Made by a program: the position numbers and the translations under genes. From Platycnemis pennipes (lineage: Eukaryota > Arthropoda > Insecta > Odonata > Platycnemididae), in assembly GCA_933228895.1 (NCBI GenBank), contig OW121853.1, positions 9,058,494 to 9,122,493 of the forward strand: DNA of 64,000 bases. Reading direction: 5' to 3'. Shown here one piece after another: positions 26,061 through 38,900 of this stretch. Within the stretch, counting starts at the first letter, position 1, and each line of letters begins with the position of its first letter. The notes under the pieces were generated by a model. It searched no databases. It was given only the letters and a program-made list of their open reading frames with translations, and had not been told where the DNA came from.

Positions 26061-26099
26061 CAGCGGTCAACGTTTTTTCTGCTCGATCGTTTCAATAAT

Positions 26100-29000
26100 T
26101 CTCCTTCAGTGAAATTATTGGCCTATTAACTGCAACCATCTTACGCCATTTCTTTAATTATCTTGATTTCCAAATAAGCAAACAGTTTTATTGTTCTATG
26201 CATGCCTAAAATCTACTATAAATTTCCATTCCCAAAAATATGCTCGTCTAATAAAATGCTTCATTCTTGACCTTCCTCTGCATTCCTTACTCAACTGTTT
26301 ACCCTCCATCAAATCAGCAATGCGAGCTTAAATTATCATTTAAAAATTTCCTTTATCACTAAATTTTCTCTCCTAGTTCATTTCTTGTCACCCTTAATCA
26401 CACCTCTTTTTTTCGGTAGAACTTAACATTACTTTTTTCCAGATCCACCTTTACGAGTGTCTCTTCTTCTCACGCAATTTGCAAATTTGCTGGTCAGAAA
26501 AAAGCGAAATATTATTTTCATAGCACGCGTGCGTAGGTGTGTATAGGTGAGAGAAAGCCATCATGGTTATCTAATTCATCATTACAATTCTCGCTGATTA
26601 CGAAGAGGAGCTAAATCTGTAAAACCTAGTCGCACAATTCCTTTCAATAAAGTGACAAATCTTTTAATTGAATTGAATTTCATTTCTTCTGGTTGTTAAC
26701 TTCATTTTAAGATTATAAAATATTTGTGCAACGATTTCAAGAATTTGGTTCTTCACACGCAAGAAAAAATTCTTTCACACGAACAATATATTGCATAGCC
26801 GTCACTTTAATGCAGATATATTTAGATAGCATGAGATATCAGCTTTTCGCTAAGTACAACTACTAGTAGTAACTACACAGATTGTAAAATAAATCAGAAT
26901 ACAGACAGAAAATAAAATTTTAATTCCAATGTGTGCCGAAAATGTGAATTCCTACGTGTTTGCTATGTGAATCTAGTACGTTTTGCTAGTGCCTACGCTA
27001 CGCTATGCTATCTAGTACGAAGCTATGTGAATGAAGAACATGCCATTAGTCCATAGCGCCCGGACAGACTTAATGAAATTTATTTACAATGGCAGTATAT
27101 TAGGCCAAGAGTAGTTGTCTAAAACTAATAATGCAGATTCATGACATACATTATTTCTTCCTCAATTTTACTGCTAAAATTCGAATATTTATTTTAAAAA
27201 ATAGTCAATAATGATTTAAAAGATAACGTCTTTTGGTTAAAGTATTAAGTTTTTGTACATAAAAAGGAATATTTATTCCTTATATGACTTTCTTGATCTG
27301 TGAGCTAATATTAGAAGATTCACGAGAATTATTCCGGAGACATAATATATAATAAACCAATTTGAGAATAGTCCATAAAGAGAAAAATTCAAGTATGATG
27401 TGGTGCACTGTATTTGGGACACAAATAATATATAAAATTATGAATGATATTTAAAGTTTACATTTAATTTCACTACATGCTTTCCAAATGACTGATTACA
27501 AAAGATCAAATGTACTGCATCTAAATAACGAAATTTAATATGGGGTGAATAACAATTTATATAAATAAGATACGCGTATGGGTGCCCAATTGAGTGAATT
27601 GAGAGTATTGAGACTACGACTATTGAGAGCTAAAATTGAAAAAGCACTCTTTGGAGTTAAAAGAAATTGGTTTTGCGGTGAGCATGCTTGCGTATGCAGT
27701 TAGCATGCTAAAAAATTTGGTGAATATGGCGACTGAACCATAGCTATACTTCCGATTTTGATGGTAGCTGATTGCCAAGATGACATCTATTATTGGAATC
27801 AAAATGTAATGTTATAAACGTGTTTATTTTAACTTCTATCCTTTGATTTCAAGAAAACTTCCTATATATCTAATGGGAATAGTAATTCTTCGGAGAAAAC
27901 ATTAATTGCACTTGAAGAAACGAAGAGTGGATAAAGGCCTAACAAAAGCATATTGAATGGATTTCAACACTAAAAGTCACTCAATCCTGCAATGTTATGA
28001 GTAAAGCACTTAGAAACAGTGGAAATTTCTTGGGAAAATGAGAATGGTGACTGGCTCAATATTTATTTCTTCTAGCTAATCAGGCCAGAATCTGTTCAAC
28101 CAATCACAATATTTCAAGGCAGATGTATCCGAAGAAATACTAAATATTGAAACCTCCTGGGCTCACGGTGGCTATATAGTTTGCAGATTTTACAATATAA
28201 ATTTAACTTTCACTTTTTTGCAAAGAAAACATATTATCTAAATGCACTAGATTAGATGATTTAAGACAAATGCATAAAAAGAGATTTACACGCATGAAAA
28301 AAACTGTTCTGAAAAGTGAAGACTAGGTTTTTCATACCAGTATAAAAGAATTGTTTTACTTGAATGAGAATACTTTTTTCAGAATATTCTGATAGAATAA
28401 TTTTTCCACCTGGAATTTAATTTTGACTTCGTTAAAATACCTTTAGGTTTCAATTGCTAAAAAAATATTCTCCTAGTCCCCAGGTCTTGTTATTCTCATT
28501 TTCTCACTCATTAAAATTTCGCGTATTCTTGTGAAATAGGTGAATTAATCAGTGAACTAGTGGTATTATAATTAATCAATATTATAATTATATGATTTAA
28601 TTTCTCTGTTTATATTCATTTAGTTAAATTCCATAAGAGAAGATATGCTGCTACGATTTACTTGTAATTTCAGTGATTATGCTTGTTACGAACTAAACAC
28701 TGCATGTTACATACCATACGCGGCCTAAACCTATTTGTCTGACTAATTCCTTTCTGTGCTTCGCTAAGTCTCGCATTTATTTCGCTCTCTTATTCCGCGA
28801 ATCACACAGTACGTAAGGTTCAAAATAATTTATACTTGAAAGACAGTCATTTAAAACTTCTGCTATAGATAATAGTCATTTACTTATTCCTGGTAGCAAT
28901 TAGCACCTTTCCTATATTTCTATAACTAGTAATCAATCGAAAGGCAGAAGACACTTTTGTAATTGAAACTGATTATTTACCTATTTTGCAATGACTTTCT

Positions 29001-32000
29001 CAGCGAACATCACTAAGAAAGTAGATTAGGTAGGTAAGACATCAGAATTTTCTTCTTCTGTGTAATTTATAATTAACATTTTTGAATTCTATCAGTAGTA
29101 TGCTACCCTAATTTACAATTCCTAAAATGTGCGTGTATATCTTGACCATAACAGCATCCAACTCAGTGATATGCAGTTTTGATTTGTACATTGACACTTG
29201 TAGTTAAATGGTCTAGTTCACACTAATTTCTTAATGAAATTTAGAAGAATCCTTCCATTAAACTTAATCTTTGTTCCTGGGTCATAATTTGGCAATGAAC
29301 AGAATACATTTGGCGAGTATAATATTGATATGCACTTGCAGATGCAGTTGTCCAAGATTCAGATGCAGTCGTGATGTTAAGTTGCAATCTACTTCCAAAA
29401 CACAGAGAAAACGCGATTTATTTATCTTTATTTTCCATTAACCCTTCAAATTTTGGACTGATATACTAACAATGCCAGGAATAAGAATTAGTTTTACTCG
29501 TAGAAGCTTTGAAATCTTTTATCCTTGACTCGCGAAAGAAATATTAGTATTTAATTTTCTGGACCAATTTAAACTACTTTTCTCTCAATAATACACTCAA
29601 AATGCATTCGAATATTATCCACGTCTCATCAAAATAACCAAAATATTGGAATGGAAAGATTATATGAAAACAAGTTAACTATGTGCTACGTGACACATGA
29701 ATTGTGCCTATTTCTACAGAAAGCGAGTAAATCTTAGTTGATTAATATCGACAGTTAAGTGAAGTATTCTGGAAGTAAGTAAATTATTTTTCTATTAAAA
29801 TTATTTTATAAATAATTTTTAAAATGTAAGCAAAATTGATTTGAATAGAATTAGCAAAGTTACCCGCTCCATCCGTAACCTCATCCAAGTATGAATTGAC
29901 TGAAGAAAAATTATCCGCTATAAAAGATCATGAGCTCGGATACCACGTTATCTCCGGAAGTTTTAGTCAGTTTCAAATTATCCTACAGGCAATCACATTG
30001 CTCTAACGATTTCAACATTTGTAGAGTGATCTGGGAAATTCCCTACTTGAGACTGTTAGCTTTCAAAAGCAATGTCTTTTCACCGTAGGTAATATTTATG
30101 CAGGTGCACGTCTTTGAAGATAAAAGGCCTTCGCTTGTGGCAGTATTAGAAAGGGTATATCAAAATTAAATTATCTATCTGGGCAAAAACATCTGTGGGA
30201 ATATTCTAAATACTTTAAACGAAGACAACGAAAAAGTAAGCGTATGATTAAATACAAGTAAAGATTAACCCGACATAAATAGATGAAAAAATCTTAGTCA
30301 TATATTACGCGAGGTAATATGTGTTTCATTGCAGTTCAATGAGTGGAATCTTAGGGAAATGCATTAGTATAACAATCAAAAATCATTTTTTTTATTTGAG
30401 CTATGATCATGATATCAATTCGTCCAACGTAGTTTAGAAAATCAGTAGAATTAAAACAGACAAAACTACCCAAAATTTTATTCTTCGGTGTCACAGACAG
30501 TTATCTCAGACTCATCGCATTCGCACGTATAATTTTAATTTTCAAAGTCCAAGTTTCATAAACTCACAGTAAATTGATATTTTTAAATGAATTTGTAGCC
30601 GCAGTGAGAAAGAGAAAAGTTCGGAGAGTTAGAGGAAAACAATGAGTCTGCATCTTCTTTTTGTGATGCCGTTTATCATATAGAACTTGATGTGTAACCT
30701 CAAGTTTAGAAATTAACTATACACATTTCTTAGGCCAAGGATTTCACATGTAACGCCGCTTTCTGGCGTGGTATTAAGAGGAATGATCGGTTCTTTTGGA
30801 ATAATACGCACGAACTGACTTATATTCTCCAGGTGCCTGTGGGTAGAATTATTTCGTTCGTTTCCCGATAGTGGAAATATTTATAGAGCATTTCAAATAT
30901 TTAAAGGCTGTTGAAATATCTCGGAATGTAACAGAGACTCAAAATTTCTCCTGGCAGTGTGGTGGATTTTCTACTTTTACCGGCGTTAAAAATGCGTCAC
31001 ACTGATAAAAACATAAGTGTAAGGAGAGACCTAACCAAAAAGACATTTGCGGATTACTATAGCTCCTTGTGATTCTGAAATGCAATTTCATCCACCAAAT
31101 GTCGTTACAAATACCTAGTTTATGCCACAAATTATTTACAAAAACAGCCGGAGACATTTGAATCATTAATTTTAAATATTTTTTAAGGTTCTTCTCAGCC
31201 ACATCGGGCAGGATGAGGTTGATTCGGTTGATATGGGTAATGGAAATGGTAGGTATTTTCAGAAAAAGACATTATAGCGACTGGATTTGAGTCGAGACAC
31301 GCAGGCAACAATTAATGAGTGGCCTGGTTGTGGGCATCTTCTAGCTTGTTAATACATATGCAACAACTTACAATTAGTTACTGAGGTATCCTTACTAGAG
31401 CAATTTTTACCTATTATCTATTCAGTTTTAACCCTCAGAAAGCCTTTGATTCCATCGGGATTCCCGGACAAAAATCATCTGTGACTATGAAAGTGAAGAA
31501 ATGGTAACAAGGGAAAGGTAAGACAAGGTGTGTCGAATACTTTACACCAGGTTGGTGATATAAAGTGGATGTTGTAAATGGTAAAGTTCATAAATGTTCG
31601 AATGTTCGGCAAATGATTACAAAACTAGGGAGGAAAGGTTATTGGAGAGTGCTAAAGATGCACGTGAATGATAAATGAATTACTGAATAATTGCTGCAGA
31701 AAACGTAAAAGGATAATACATAAGTCTTTCTGAACGTAATATTATATTTTCGATGTATGATAACATATTAAAAAAAACTCTTAGGAAAAGATAAATTAAG
31801 AAACACGGAAACTAGAAGTGGATGTGCATTTCTTCACAAGCCATGAGAAATAGAAAGGAAAGGAAAGGATTGCAAAAATGACAAACTAACGAAAGAATTT
31901 GAGGCCAACATGTTGTGCAATCGAAGAATATGCTATACATTGCTTTGGCCGAGGAAGGAAAAAAAAGAGAGCAGCCGATGTGAGATTGACAAGAGAGACT

Positions 32001-32060
32001 GACGTGAGCAAATGAGAGGCAATCTTAAAAGGCAAGGGGTAGGGAGCCTGGAGTTGACAG
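26100..32060. other. Gene-less AT-rich stretch
   Basis: No gene was recognised in about 6 kb. A local duplication of GCTATGTGAAT and CTAGTACG strings sits at 26960-27040. A minus-strand frame at 30939-31202 has no motif. Faint RT-like strings (KAFDSI, VRQG) at 31.45-31.55 kb were judged too weak. Confidence 0.55.
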
Positions 32061-32064
32061 TATC

Positions 32065-32193
32065 CTTGTGCTGTTGAAAGAAATTGCATAACTGAGCAAT
32101 TTCTTTCGACAGCTCAAGAAATACCTACAGCTACCAAAATATCGATTTGAGCTATGTAAATTCGATATTTCCATAGCTCAAATCGATATTTTG
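32065..32193. repeat. Two adjacent strong hairpins
   Basis: Hairpin 1 pairs 32065-32087 with 32096-32118 (21 of 23 positions) across an 8-nt loop. Hairpin 2 pairs 32135-32156 with 32172-32193: all 22 positions are complementary across a 15-nt loop, and the arms begin CAAAATATCGATTTGAGC. Only 16 nt separate the two. The loop of hairpin 2 also contains a sequence complementary to part of its own left arm, so an alternative fold exists. This could be the terminal part of a small non-autonomous DNA transposon, a foldback element or a structured transcript. No target-site duplication was evident. Confidence 0.85.
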
Positions 32194-33190
32194 AAACTAA
32201 AGTGAAAGGCATTAATATGACATTTGATAATGAGTCATGAAGTATTAATTTCAAATCCATTTTAAAAAATCATAAAAATATAAGAACCGCCCTCTTATAC
32301 TCCTAGGAAATTATGTGCAAACACCATAAGATTATTTCAATGTGCCTAAAAAATCATCGGATCTGTGATAAATGAATTATGCAACAAAATAAATTTACAT
32401 CCATATAATATGTCTTCATAAGTTCTCATTTGGTGTTTTTATTTTACCCATTAGCTTATTAGTATTAATAATTACGGCCTTATTAGCCAACGTGCTCTCG
32501 TCGCTGCTACCAAGTACATCACTCTCAAGGCACTGCAATACACCCATGATATTACTTCATCTAGCGATCACTTGAATATTACGATTCATTGGGTAATTAC
32601 TGCAACCTAGAGTAAGGTACGATTTCATTAAATCAATTCATCCATGTTTTACCAAGGTCTATCTTAACTTTTGTAATCATAAGATCACCAAAAGTTATGT
32701 CGTGATACAGTTAATAGAGAAAGTGGTATAATCGGAGCTCTTAGTAAATCTTTTTACTCCGTGAATGTATTTTACATTTGATAGATTATGTTACGGAACC
32801 AAAAAGCCCTATAACAATTCCATTAATTTTGTTTTTCTCTTGCTTCTTCATGACCATAACTTTGGGTAGTCAAAACAATTTGACGATAACTGGGTGACTT
32901 ATTTGACAGACTATAGAAAGAAACTCCTGGAATCTACATCTATTTAAATTTACACCCAAATATCAATAATGTATCTCTTATCACCTGCTTCGCTTCGTAT
33001 CCCTTGATCATTGAATCCTGTTACCCACTAAAGGGAGCATCAATCTGAATTCGTACATTTGAGTAAAGGTGAGAAAAACATGACTTTTCGTCGTATCATT
33101 CCTAATTGACAGCACCCAATCACAAGAAATGTTCCGACGGAAAAAGAATTTGCAGAATGTTCTGGATCTCAAAACTACCACTGACAGCGT
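32194..33190. other. Gene-less AT-rich stretch
   Basis: Nothing recognised. Confidence 0.6.
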
Positions 33191-33194
33191 TCAC

Positions 33195-33353
33195 CCAGCG
33201 CTTCACGATATCGAGTGAATTGCATATCATTTGATGCACCGCATAGATCTCCGTGCTGTCACGGCGACGAATGGAGTGGAACGGCGGCGATAAGGAAGTG
33301 ACCTCGATGACCTGGGCGCTGCACTTAACGGCCGTGACAGAGCGGGATAGCAT
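33195..33353 (-). CDS. Candidate internal coding exon, product unknown
   Basis: This minus-strand segment is flanked by a plausible acceptor (TATTTTCTCGAAG, before 33353) and donor (TGG then GTGAAC, at 33194). It encodes exactly 53 codons, phase 0 at both ends. The peptide contains SPPFHSIRRRDSTEIYAVHQ and ends NSLDIVKRW. Most third codon positions are G or C, in sharp contrast to the AT-rich flanks, which is the strongest sign of real coding selection in the window outside Copia. An alternative donor (GTAGTT) lies 14 nt further downstream. No family was recognised. It may be part of the same gene as the segment at 11370-11528, with the 52-54 kb island as promoter; this is inference. The methionine codon at its start is probably internal. 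Confidence 0.45.
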
Positions 33354-33910
33354 CTTCGAGAAAATACATCACCTCAAATATGTATTCCACGATAAAACTC
33401 TTGCGGTTCTCTCCAAATAAGTGATGTGCATTAAATGATAGTATTTTTTCAATCATACTACTTACGGTTAAAAAGCTAGAATATGATCAAAGTATTTTTC
33501 ACAAATATCTCCTTAACATAAATGAGCTGAAATAAGGGGTTTTCTATCCCGCACTTCACTTTTACAACTACCAGTCATAGCGTGAACGCTATTTTCTTCC
33601 TAATTTGAACAGACAGTATATGAAATAAATGTTGAGGTAGGTACGTCATGGGAGAATAATTTATCTTTTAATTTTTAATATTGCGCCCCCCAGTGGAATT
33701 CGGTTCACTTTCTATCATCAGCTACAACCCTAATATACACACGAATATAAAAAAATTTCTCACCGCATGCTAATATAGATCTGAAATAATATATCTACAA
33801 TGAATGCTATCCATAATTGCCATATATTCGCGCTGAAATTTCCCATGCCACGTAACTCTTAAGGAAATGTAGATACCTACTATAGATACAAGTTCGATGC
33901 TATAGATCGA
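33354..33910. other. Gene-less AT-rich stretch
   Basis: Nothing recognised. Confidence 0.6.
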
Positions 33911-33916
33911 GTTCTC

Positions 33917-34005
33917 AATGCCCTGAGGTCAATGGCAGAGTTAGCCATCGAAACGTCAGCATTAGCTGTTTTCCTGACCCGGTGGAGAACCGGTGAAGAC
34001 TTTAC
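33917..34005 (+). ncRNA. Hammerhead-ribozyme-like motif of Penelope-like element type
   Basis: The order of parts is that of a hammerhead. Stem I strand AATGC (33917-33921) is followed by CTGAGGT (33923-33929, core CUGANGA with the last A replaced by T). Stem II is ATGGC/GCCAT (33932-33936 with 33944-33948), followed by GAAAC and GTC (33950-33957). The other stem I strand, GCATT (33959-33963), pairs perfectly with the first. Stem III is minimal, as known for hammerheads in Penelope-like retroelements. The GAAACGTC block followed by a CCCGGTGGAGAACCGG hairpin is typical of their terminal repeats. The changed core base and extra bases before stem II suggest a decayed copy. Confidence 0.55.
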
Positions 34006-34585
34006 CAGCATTATGCGACGAGAAAACACCAGATCTTTAATCAGTTATTTGTACCAAAGCAGCCGTTCATATGTTGTCTTAGCTAATAATTAAAATAATC
34101 ACTTCTAATAACAAATATGAAGCTATAAATAATGCTAATACTAAATATTTTAATAATGTTGTCCAGAATTAATAAATCTGGTAAAATTTCCTAGTTCTCT
34201 TTCAAGTTGTAGAAGCAAAATAATTTATATACTCGATATATTTTATAAATGCCTATTAATCATTTTGTTACGTGATATATAAGTGTAATTATGTACTGGA
34301 ATTACTTATATGTATACTATTTGGCACATCCTCTTTTTTTCTTTTCTCACATAATTAATGGTTTGTTTTTAATAAATATTCTTTCTGAGTTATGACACGC
34401 CCAGAGCTCCTTCCCACCCCAAGTGAATATTTTTGTAAAAGAATTTTCAGCCAAAGGTAATGTGTATTATTCTTTTTCCGTGCTCGCATTTAGTCGCGAA
34501 CGAGTTGTGGGTGTTTGGGAGCATTTGAAAGCATGAGCCATCCTGATGGCGTTCTCGACTTCGCAAATCCCAAATATTTTAAACC
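34006..34585. other. Gene-less AT-rich stretch
   Basis: Nothing recognised beyond the tail of the preceding repeat and a short GC-richer segment at 34490-34560. Confidence 0.5.
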
Positions 34586-34587
34586 CT

Positions 34588-34871
34588 GCGTTACCTTTCA
34601 TATGGAAGCGTAGGAAGGCTGCAGAATAAGTCTTCATCAGCGGGGCATACTAAAATGTATAATATTGAGTCGAGTAACCTAAACATCAGGTTTTTGACAG
34701 TGTTTTATCCTCGAAGTTGATGCAATGGAATCCATTTTCTTCAGCTTTTCGAAGGTATCCCACATTTAGTCCACCAGTACTTAAGATTTCAAAACTGTTA
34801 CCTTTCATGTAAGTATCATCACTATCATATCCACTTGTCAATACAATTGACACTTTTGGTTTTATTGTCCC
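34588..34871 (-). pseudogene. Diverged repeat, copy A, with conserved reading frame
   Basis: About 190 bp (roughly 34588-34780) recurs in the same orientation at about 40947-41143, on the other side of the Copia insertion. On the minus strand copy A has an open frame (34686-34871) ending with GGLNVGYLRKAEE, HCINFEDKTLSKT and a stop. Copy B gives GGINMGYL, a stop, KAEE and HCIYFKDKT, ending at the equivalent TGA. A shared frame with substitutions that keep similar residues (L/I, V/M, N/Y) points to the C-terminal coding end of a repeated element followed by its 3' sequence (TGTTTAGGTTACTCGACT shared). The family is not recognised. Confidence 0.6.
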
Positions 34872-35643
34872 TTAATTAAAACGGAAGTTTCCACACCATG
34901 CGTCGCATTTTAGTAAGCACTATACAACTGATTCCAAATTTTAAACCCTTCGGTTGATTTTGCTTTCCATTATTGTCTTCATGTTATTCATTTCCTTGAC
35001 AGAACTTAGCTTTTATTTTGTTCGGAGAAATTTTAATTTCTTGTTTCCATTCGTATTCTCCAATGGGTGACTAAATACGCTCCAAGTCAACATCTTTATA
35101 CAAGGAGCTTTTTAAAAAAGATTTATCAAAGAAAATCGTCTTCAAAATATGATGGCAATTTAGCCAAATATACGTGCTGTTCCGAAATGATGTGAACAAA
35201 ACGTTGGACCTATCATTCAGATTAAAAGTCAATTAAAGCAGTGATAACTCAACTTATGACTATGTTTAATAGACTAGTTTATGACTAATCTTGACTGTTT
35301 TGCTGCATTAAAATCTTTTTCATCGAATGATAGTTGATGCTATAGTTTCATAAATTTCTTTGCAATACGTATGCATTTTATTTGTAAAGTTTTCATGGAG
35401 AAAAAAATAATTGAACCCTCTTAAAAATGCTTTGCTTTGCATTGAATGATTAATTTTCTGCTTCGTCCCTTCTACTTTATTTCATATCCTTTCCATAACC
35501 CTAGCTCAGATTGAGATGCACCAAGTGTTCTGCTTTTCCATCGTTCATAATTATCGTGTTAACATTTATCAGGACGTTATTAATAGATTGGTAAGCTGAT
35601 TTCTAGACCTCTTTTTTAATATGTAGATAGTTTTTTCATGAGT
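34872..35643. other. Gene-less AT-rich stretch
   Basis: This may include more of the repeat at 34588-34871 (in the minus-strand upstream direction), but no frame or motif was recognised. Confidence 0.5.
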
Positions 35644-35648
35644 TTAGG

Positions 35649-35870
35649 TGTTAGAGCAGGTGCCAGCGTTCTAGTTATACGGGAAAGTACGCGTGAAATA
35701 ACAACATCCCGATTCCGTTTCACATAACGAACTGAACTAACTGAACGCATGTACGTTTATTCAACAGAATCACAAAACATCATAGCAGCGAAAACAAAAC
35801 AAAAGAGGCTCTATATGCGAGTGCAGGAACGAGACAAAAAATACATGTAGGTGGGATTATAACCACAACA
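35649..35870 (-). repeat. 3' LTR of the Copia element
   Basis: 222 bp, ends TGTTAG...CAACA on the plus strand (TGTTG...CTAACA in element orientation). It carries AATAAA (minus strand, 35756-35761) as the likely polyadenylation signal. It differs from the other LTR at one visible position (35841: ACAAAAAATACATG versus ACAAAAATTACATG). Confidence 0.96.
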
Positions 35871-35879
35871 CTCCCCCTT
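35871..35879 (-). other. Polypurine tract of the Copia element
   Basis: In element orientation TAAGGGGGAG directly abuts the 3' LTR. This is the standard position of the RNase H-resistant plus-strand primer. Confidence 0.88.
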
Positions 35880-35933
35880 AATCACAATACATGTCCCAAA
35901 AAATACAACCATTTCACAAATACAGATTATCAA

Positions 35934-38900
35934 CTAGACTTCTATAATACCTAGTGATTTAATAAATTTCATTAACTTGGTTTTTGGGATGGCTTTTGTC
36001 AAACCATCTGCTACCATTTCTTCTGAACTTAAGTACCGTATATCAATTTGGTTTTTGAGCAGAGCATCTCTCACAAAATGATGTCTCACATCAATATGTT
36101 TGGTTCTCTGATGGTGTTGCTGGTTTTCACAAAGTTTTTGTGCAGACATATTATCATTATAAATTACAATACAATTATCAACGGAAAAAATCTCATTATA
36201 CATGTTTCGTAAAAACAAGGCTTCTTTTGCTGCTTCTCCAAGTGCCATATACTCTGCTTCAGTAGAGGATAAAGCGACTGTGCGCTGTTTACGACTTTCC
36301 CAAGATATCGCACCTCCACCTGAAGTAAACACATACCCTGTATATGACTTGCGGTCAACATTGTTGCCCCAATCAGCATCTGCATAACCAGTAATTCCTT
36401 TTCCACTTTTACAATAAAATAAACCAAGGTTAGAGGTACCCTTCAAATACCTGAGAACTCTCTTTGCTAAGTTACAATGCTCTGTAGTATAATTCTTATT
36501 AAATTGGCTTAACCAGCTGACTGAGTAACATATGTCAGGTCTTGTGCAGACTGCTAAGTACATAAGCGAGCCAATTAATTCCTGATAGGGAAATGCAACT
36601 TGATTACAATCTGATTTGTTTAATTTGGTGCCCATTTCCATTGGTGTGCTTACTACCTTACAATCTGACATATTAAATTTGTTTAAAACATGTTTAACAT
36701 AAGCCTTTTGATCTATTTTAATACCACTCTCATTTCTTTGAATTCTCATGCCTAAAATTTGTTTGGCAATTCCAAGATCAGACATTTCAAAAGTACTCAA
36801 CAACTTTCTCTTTAGTTCATTTCTCCATTTAGTATCATTACAAAAAATAAAAAAATCATCCACATATAAAGCAAGAATTAATACTCTATCTCCACTTACT
36901 TTATAATATACACAAGGTTCACATTCGGATTTACTTAAACCCAAACCTTTCAACACTTTACAAATTTTTTCATGCCAAGCATGCGAAGCTTGCTTTAGAC
37001 CATACAATGCCTTTTTCAGCAAACAAACTTTGCCTCCATCTTCTACCTTAACAAAACCTTGAGGCTGTGACATATACACTTCTTCACACAAGTCTCCATT
37101 TAAGAAAGCAGTTTTAACATCTAAGTGATCAATTCTTAGGTCTAATTCAGCAGCAAGAGCAAGCAACATTCTAATAGTGCTGTATCTAACTACTGGAGAA
37201 AAGGTCTCCATATAATCCACACCATATCTTTGAGAACATCCTTTTGCTACCAGTCTTGCCTTAAATTTATGTGTTTGATCATCTAGACCTTTCTTAATTT
37301 TATATACCCATTTACATGCAATTGGTTTTTTACCTAAAGGCAAATCAACTAATTCCCATACATTATTCTTAATAAGGGATTGGTATTCATCTTGCATTGC
37401 GAATTCCCACTGCGATTTTTCATTACTAGCCATTGCTTCCTCGTAACTAAGTGGCTCAATAGGACTTTCTGTTACTACGTACATAACATGATCAGGAAAT
37501 TCTTTGGGTCTTCTGTTCCTTACAGGAAACCTTTTAACTATGCCCACATCACCATTTGAATCATATATATCATCTTCAGAACTATTTAAATCCTCCTGAG
37601 ATGGTACATAATCTGGATCTTTATCCAGCTGAAAATGGTCATTATCGGATTCCTCAGCATCTGACCTAGATTCTGAACTACTAAATTCATTCCGAACTAC
37701 ATTAACTTTATTTGTACCAAATTTATCATTTCCATGTTCAATCTGTGGACTTTCGGTTAATTGTGGAAACAATATGTTCGGTTTATCTTTGGCACTCTTA
37801 GTCTCTTTCAGTTGATTAAGATTAGAGTTCTGAAACCTATTTTCAAAAAATATAACATCCTTTGCCTTCACAATCTTTCTAGGATTTTCAGGATCAACAA
37901 ATTTATACCCTTTGGTGTGATCACAATAACCTATGAAAATATGCATTTTACTTTTTGGATCAAACTTTTTCCTAGTTTCTTTTGGCACATTTACGTACGA
38001 TACACAACCGAAAACTTTCAAATGACTTAAGTCTATTTTTTCATTAGACCACTTCTCCTCGGGTAACTGACCCATAACTGCTCTGGAAGGAGCCCTATTT
38101 TTAAGGTACACAGCAGTTTTCATGGCCTCAACCCAATACCTTTTGTTTAAACCTGCACCATACACCATTGACCTTGCTATTTCTAGAATAGATCTATTAG
38201 TGCGTTCAGCTAACCCGTTTTGACCTGGAGTATAGGGGACAGTAGTTTCATGAATTATACCATTTTCCCTAAGATAAGTCTCAAAATCTTTATTCATATA
38301 TTCAGTGCCATTGTCTGAACGAAGACATTTAATCTTTAAACCTGTTTGTAATTCAACCTCTGCTTTGAATTCGAGAAAAATTTTAAACACTTCACTTTTT
38401 GATTTCAAAGAATAGCAAAATATTTTCCTTGTAAAATCATCAATAAAGAAAAGCATATACCGAGAACCATCAAAAGCAGTAATTTCCATTGGACCACACA
38501 AGTCTGAATGAATTCTACCAAGTTTTTCTTTGGCTCTATTCAAAGATCTTTTGGGGAGACTAAATTTAGCATGTTTACCCTGAGCACAGGCTATACATCT
38601 TTCACTTTCATCGTTTCTGAAATTAACACCAGAAGCCATACCTGCTCTCAGAAGATTCATGCTTCTATGGTTTAAGTGACCTAACCTCTTATGCCATAGG
38701 TTGTAGCTGCTTGGAACTGACTGTTTAGACAGCTCTTCATTCAAACCTTCATTTATAGGCTCTTTTGACACAGTTTCTTCAGTTAATGAGAGATTAACTG
38801 AGTCCTTCATTTCATCCAACTTGTAAATTCCATCTACCTCTGATGCTGTTGCAACCACTTCTCCATTGCTCTGAAAAGAATCTTTCAAAAACATTTCACA

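Noticed and set aside
31440..31560. RT-like strings KAFDSI and VRQG
   Set aside because: The two are closer than in real reverse transcriptases, in different frames, and no catalytic DD motif follows.
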